Source of the DNA: an uncultured Actinomyces sp.
GTDB lineage: Bacteria > Actinomycetota > Actinomycetes > Actinomycetales > Actinomycetaceae
Direction: 5' to 3'
DNA: 8,990 bases
Assembly (NCBI GenBank): GCA_915069725.1
Contig: CAJZFF010000052.1
Coordinates: forward strand, 1 to 8,990
Positions 6,947-8,990 of the stretch are shown in pieces; the first letter of the stretch is position 1, and every line of letters starts with the position of its first letter. Under the pieces are notes generated by a model. That model saw only the letters and a list, made by a program, of their open reading frames with translations, was not told the origin of the DNA and did not search any database. The position numbers and the translations under genes are program-made.

Positions 6947-6998
6947 TGGTGCGCCGGCCTGGCATCGGTTCTTCTGCTGATGCCGGGGCGGCGCACCA
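6947..6998. terminator. Long hairpin between converging genes, probable terminator
   Basis: Bases 6947-6966 pair with 6979-6998 (TGGTGCGCCG opposite CGGCGCACCA at the base of the stem, GGCATC opposite GATGCC near the top). There is one G/G mismatch (6957/6988) and one wobble, and three more weak pairs close a small T-rich loop. It sits 10 nt after the permease stop, between the converging permease and mnmA genes, so it may stop transcripts from both sides. There is no clean U-tract next to it; a T-rich stretch occurs about 15 nt further on the plus strand. The remaining bases to 7076 hold nothing else I can support. Confidence 0.6.
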
Positions 6999-7076
6999 GT
7001 CGTGCGGCCGCGCCTTTCCTTCGTGCTGGCAGGCAGGGGATCGTCGGCTGAGCGCCCCCGTCCTGCGACGCGCAGC

Positions 7077-8198
7077 TCAGGCCACGGTTGCCTGAGCCAG
7101 TACCTGGTCACCGGAGTCGCCGCCGTAGACGACGACGGATTGGCCGGCCGCCAGGCCTCGCAAAGGGTGGTGCAACTTGGCCCGCAGCGTTCCGGTCTCG
7201 ACATCGACGGCAACGTCAGCGGGGAGGGGGCGTCCGTGGGCGCGCACCTGGATGGTCACGTCCTGCCAGCCGAGGTCGCCGTCGTTGAGGGGGAGGGGGT
7301 CGGCCAGGAGGATGAGGTTGTTGCCGTCGACGCTCTTGCGGCTGAGCAGCTCCTCGGGGCCGACGACGACCTCGTTCGTGGCCGGACGCGTCTCGATGAC
7401 GTAGCGGGGGCGACCGTCCTCGGCCGGGCGGGACAGGCCCAGGCCCTTGCGCTGGCCGACGGTGAAGCCGAAGTAGCCCTGGTGGGTGCCCAGGACCTCG
7501 CCGTCGGGGGAGACCATGGCGCCCTCGTGGGCGCCGAGCGAGCGGGTCAGGAAACCGCGGGTGTCGCCGTCGGCCACGAAACAGATGTCGTAGGAGTCCG
7601 GCTTGGAGGCCACCGGCAGGCCCCGGGACTCGGCCTCGGCGCGCACCTGTGCCTTGGAGGGTGCGCCGCCCAGGGGGAAGAGGGCCCGGGCCAGGCCCTC
7701 GCGGCCGGAGACGGCCAGAACATAGGACTGGTCCTTGGCGGCGTCGACGGCGCGGCGCAGCGTGAGGCCCTCGGTGTCCCCGGGGCGGCCGGAGGAGGCG
7801 CCGCCGCTCAGGCGCGCGTAGTGGCCGGTGGCGACGGCGTCGAAGCCCAGGGCCAGGGCCCGCTCGAGGAGGGCGTCGAACTTGACGCGCTCGTTGCAGC
7901 GCACGCAGGGGTTGGGGGTGCGCCCGGCGCGGTACTCGTCGAGGAAGTCGGCCACGACTCGCTCCTCGAACTCCTCGGACAGGTCCCACACGTAGAAGGG
8001 GATGCCCAGGATCTGGGCGGCCCAGCGGGCGTCGGCGGAGTCCTCGATGGAGCAGCAGCCGCGCGAGCCCGAACGGGTCTGGGCTCGGTTGCGGGTCAGG
8101 GCCATGTGGACGCCCACGACCTCATGGCCGGCGTCGACGGCGCGCGCCGCGGCCACGGCGGAGTCGACTCCGCCGGACAGGGCGGCCAGGACGCGCAC
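7077..8198 (-). CDS. mnmA: tRNA-uridine 2-sulfurtransferase MnmA
   Basis: Makes 2-thiouridine at the wobble position (U34) of tRNAs for Lys, Glu and Gln. It adenylates the base with ATP and transfers sulfur from a cysteine-desulfurase relay, in the cytoplasm. The 373-residue product has the N-type ATP-pyrophosphatase loop SGGVDS (8-13), GHYAR (125-129), KDQSYVL (155-161), and TVGQRKGLG (246-254). The two catalytic cysteines are C101 in NPCVRCN (96-102) and C206 in SYDICF (202-207). The ORF runs upstream to an ATG at 8351, but the true start is the GTG at 8198. It places SGGVDS at the usual distance from the N-terminus and has AAGGAG (complement of 8205-8210) 6 nt ahead. Length and motifs are normal, so it should be active. 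It converges on the ABC operon and is divergent from the Fic-like gene. Confidence 0.97.
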   Translation of the reverse strand: MRVLAALSGGVDSAVAAARAVDAGHEVVGVHMALTRNRAQTRSGSRGCCSIEDSADARWAAQILGIPFYVWDLSEEFEERVVADFLDEYRAGRTPNPCVRCNERVKFDALLERALALGFDAVATGHYARLSGGASSGRPGDTEGLTLRRAVDAAKDQSYVLAVSGREGLARALFPLGGAPSKAQVRAEAESRGLPVASKPDSYDICFVADGDTRGFLTRSLGAHEGAMVSPDGEVLGTHQGYFGFTVGQRKGLGLSRPAEDGRPRYVIETRPATNEVVVGPEELLSRKSVDGNNLILLADPLPLNDGDLGWQDVTIQVRAHGRPLPADVAVDVETGTLRAKLHHPLRGLAAGQSVVVYGGDSGDQVLAQATVA

Positions 8199-8298
8199 GG
8201 GGGTCTCCTTCAGGCAGGCGGGTAGATGTTGCAACGGCCGTGGCAGGCTACCGCAGGTTGACGCTGGTGGGGAGTTGGGAACAGTGAGGTAGTTGCCG

Positions 8299-8318
8299 CT
8301 GGGATATATTGATCCCAG
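8299..8318 (+). promoter_or_regulatory. Palindrome with embedded -10 element upstream of the Fic-like gene
   Basis: CTGGGAT (8299-8305) and ATCCCAG (8312-8318) are a perfect inverted repeat separated by 6 nt. The AT-rich centre contains TATATT (8305-8310), a good -10 hexamer. A transcript would start near 8317, just before the GAAGGAG ribosome binding site at 8321-8327 and the ATG at 8332. No good -35 is visible at 17 nt. The symmetry around the -10 suggests repressor control, although it could also form a small RNA hairpin. The rest of the 133-bp gap to mnmA holds the mnmA ribosome binding site and presumably its promoter, which I cannot place. Confidence 0.5.
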
Positions 8319-8331
8319 ATGAAGGAGCCCG

Positions 8332-8880
8332 ATGACTGACGAGTACGCCATTGACGCCCCCAGCTTCGCCCGGACCCTGCGCGATCAGCGCAGCACGCGG
8401 ATGAAGGGCGGCTTGTACCACCTCAACCAGGTGCTCATGGCGTACAACTCCAACCGTATCGAGGGCAGCCGGCTCGATGAGGAGCAGACCCGGTTCATCT
8501 ATGAGACCCGCACCATTACGGGAGAGAACGTCGCCGTTGACGACGTCGTGGAGGCGGTCAACTCCTTTGAGCTGTTCGATGAGATGATCGACCGCCTCGG
8601 TGAGCCGCTCACCGCCGAGACGATGAAGGACTACCACCGAGTTCTCAAGCAGGGGACCGCCGATGCGCGGCGGCCTTCATTCGCCGTCGGGGACTACAAG
8701 CGCGTTCCCAACGTGGTGGGTGGGCGCGAGACCCTCGACTCGACCAAGGCCTTCTACTACCGGGGTCTGAACGAGTACGAGCGGGAGCCGGGGTTCCTGC
8801 GGGAGACCTTCAGGTCCCTCCAGGACGACTACTACGCGCGCTTCGCCAGGTTCGTTGAGATCGTCGCCGGTGAGGAATGA
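8332..8880 (+). CDS. Fic-family protein lacking the catalytic core (internal deletion)
   Basis: Encodes 182 residues. Fic enzymes transfer AMP or similar groups to target proteins through an HPFx(D/E)GNGRxxR loop. The N-terminal part is clearly Fic: [16 protein letters not shown] (38-53) contains the inhibitory motif [S/T]xxxE[G/N] as S40-N-R-I-E44-G45, followed by [17 protein letters not shown] (70-86), an [17 protein letters not shown] segment (93-109) and [12 protein letters not shown] (120-131), the flap region. The following core helices and the whole HPF...GNGR loop are absent. The sequence passes at about residue 137 directly into [18 protein letters not shown] (139-156) and LQDDYYARF, which resemble the C-terminal end of full-length Fic proteins. 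No frame to the window end encodes the missing loop. About 80 residues seem to be lost, in frame. It has AAGGAG (8322-8327) and a likely promoter, so it may be expressed. It cannot be an active AMP-transferase; it is either a decaying gene or an inhibitory/structural remnant. Confidence 0.75.
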   Translation: MTDEYAIDAPSFARTLRDQRSTRMKGGLYHLNQVLMAYNSNRIEGSRLDEEQTRFIYETRTITGENVAVDDVVEAVNSFELFDEMIDRLGEPLTAETMKDYHRVLKQGTADARRPSFAVGDYKRVPNVVGGRETLDSTKAFYYRGLNEYEREPGFLRETFRSLQDDYYARFARFVEIVAGEE

Positions 8881-8916
8881 ACGAGCGGTCCTCGAACCCG
8901 TGAGGGGCGCTCCTGT

Positions 8917-8990
8917 GACGCGTTTGATGCTGATCCTGGTGGTGTCCTGGAGGTAGCGGGCTAGGGCTAGGGAGGCCATGACCACGGTCA
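8917..8990 (-). pseudogene. Possible transposase C-terminal fragment (IS remnant), runs off the edge
   Basis: Read on the minus strand from the right edge, the frame gives TVVMASLALARYLQDTT followed by RISIKRV (to base 8917). This resembles the near-C-terminal segment of actinobacterial DDE transposases, where a small-residue helix, then RxLQ..TG.SIKK, precedes a TLRPLR-type stretch. Here the resemblance stops after KRV. The frame then continues into the antisense of the Fic-like gene without the expected ending, and neither other minus frame supplies it. So the match would be a truncated copy, or an insertion-sequence end degraded next to the Fic gene. I rely on memory of the family only; with 24 residues it could instead be chance. 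No terminal inverted repeat was recognised between 8881 and 8917. Confidence 0.35.

Noticed and set aside
7063..7075. CTGCG-ACG-CGCAG mini-hairpin just past the mnmA stop
   Set aside because: Only five base pairs with no T-tract; too weak to call a terminator when a far stronger hairpin lies at 6947-6998.
7002..8225. 407-residue open frame antisense to mnmA
   Set aside because: Low-complexity Gly/Ala/Val-rich translation that is the shadow of a perfectly conserved mnmA; no coding evidence of its own.
8199..8351. Upstream extension of mnmA by 51 residues to the ATG at 8351
   Set aside because: The extension overlaps the divergent gene and its promoter, has no conserved residues, and the GTG at 8198 has a well-spaced AAGGAG and gives the normal MnmA N-terminus.
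1..8990. CRISPR arrays, tRNA or rRNA genes, riboswitches
   Set aside because: No regularly spaced repeats, cloverleaf with a TTC-type T-arm, or rRNA signature was seen, and no gap between genes exceeds 200 bases.

Overview
The window is GC-rich, uses GTG as well as ATG starts, and carries actinobacterial-type genes (an actinobacterial MnmA, a Pro/Ala/Ser-rich membrane-anchored exported protein, long ORF shadows on the antisense strands). This fits an actinomycete, most likely Actinomyces or a close relative; the genus is an inference from gene style, not from a database match.

Layout. (1) 34-2346, minus strand: an exported, single-pass membrane-anchored protein with a PQQ-like beta-propeller. 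(2) 2498-4759, plus strand, divergent from it: a large cytoplasmic HEAT-like/DUF4132 (MolR-like) protein of unknown function, followed by a hairpin terminator at 4805-4836. (3) 4956-6936, plus strand: a tight three-gene operon of a short YtrA-type GntR repressor, an ABC ATPase and a six-helix ABC-2 type permease. The genes overlap by 4 nt and 1 nt, and the operon is preceded by an almost perfect 22-bp palindrome (CTGTATTA-N6-TAATACAG) that is very likely the autoregulatory operator. A long hairpin at 6947-6998 closes the operon. (4) 7077-8198, minus strand, converging on the operon: mnmA, the tRNA 2-thiouridine synthase. It starts at a GTG with a good Shine-Dalgarno, not at the far-upstream ATG. 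(5) 8332-8880, plus strand, divergent from mnmA: a small Fic-family protein that keeps the N-terminal inhibitory motif and the C-terminal tail but has lost the whole catalytic core, apparently by a clean in-frame internal deletion. It has a -10 element inside a perfect 7+7 palindrome and a good ribosome binding site. (6) 8917-8990, minus strand: what looks like the broken C-terminal end of a transposase running off the right edge.

The only clear functional module is the GntR-ABC operon, probably an effector- or envelope-stress-inducible transport or sensing system. The most unusual observation is the core-less Fic protein next to a probable insertion-sequence remnant. The rest looks like ordinary chromosomal neighbours without an obvious shared pathway.
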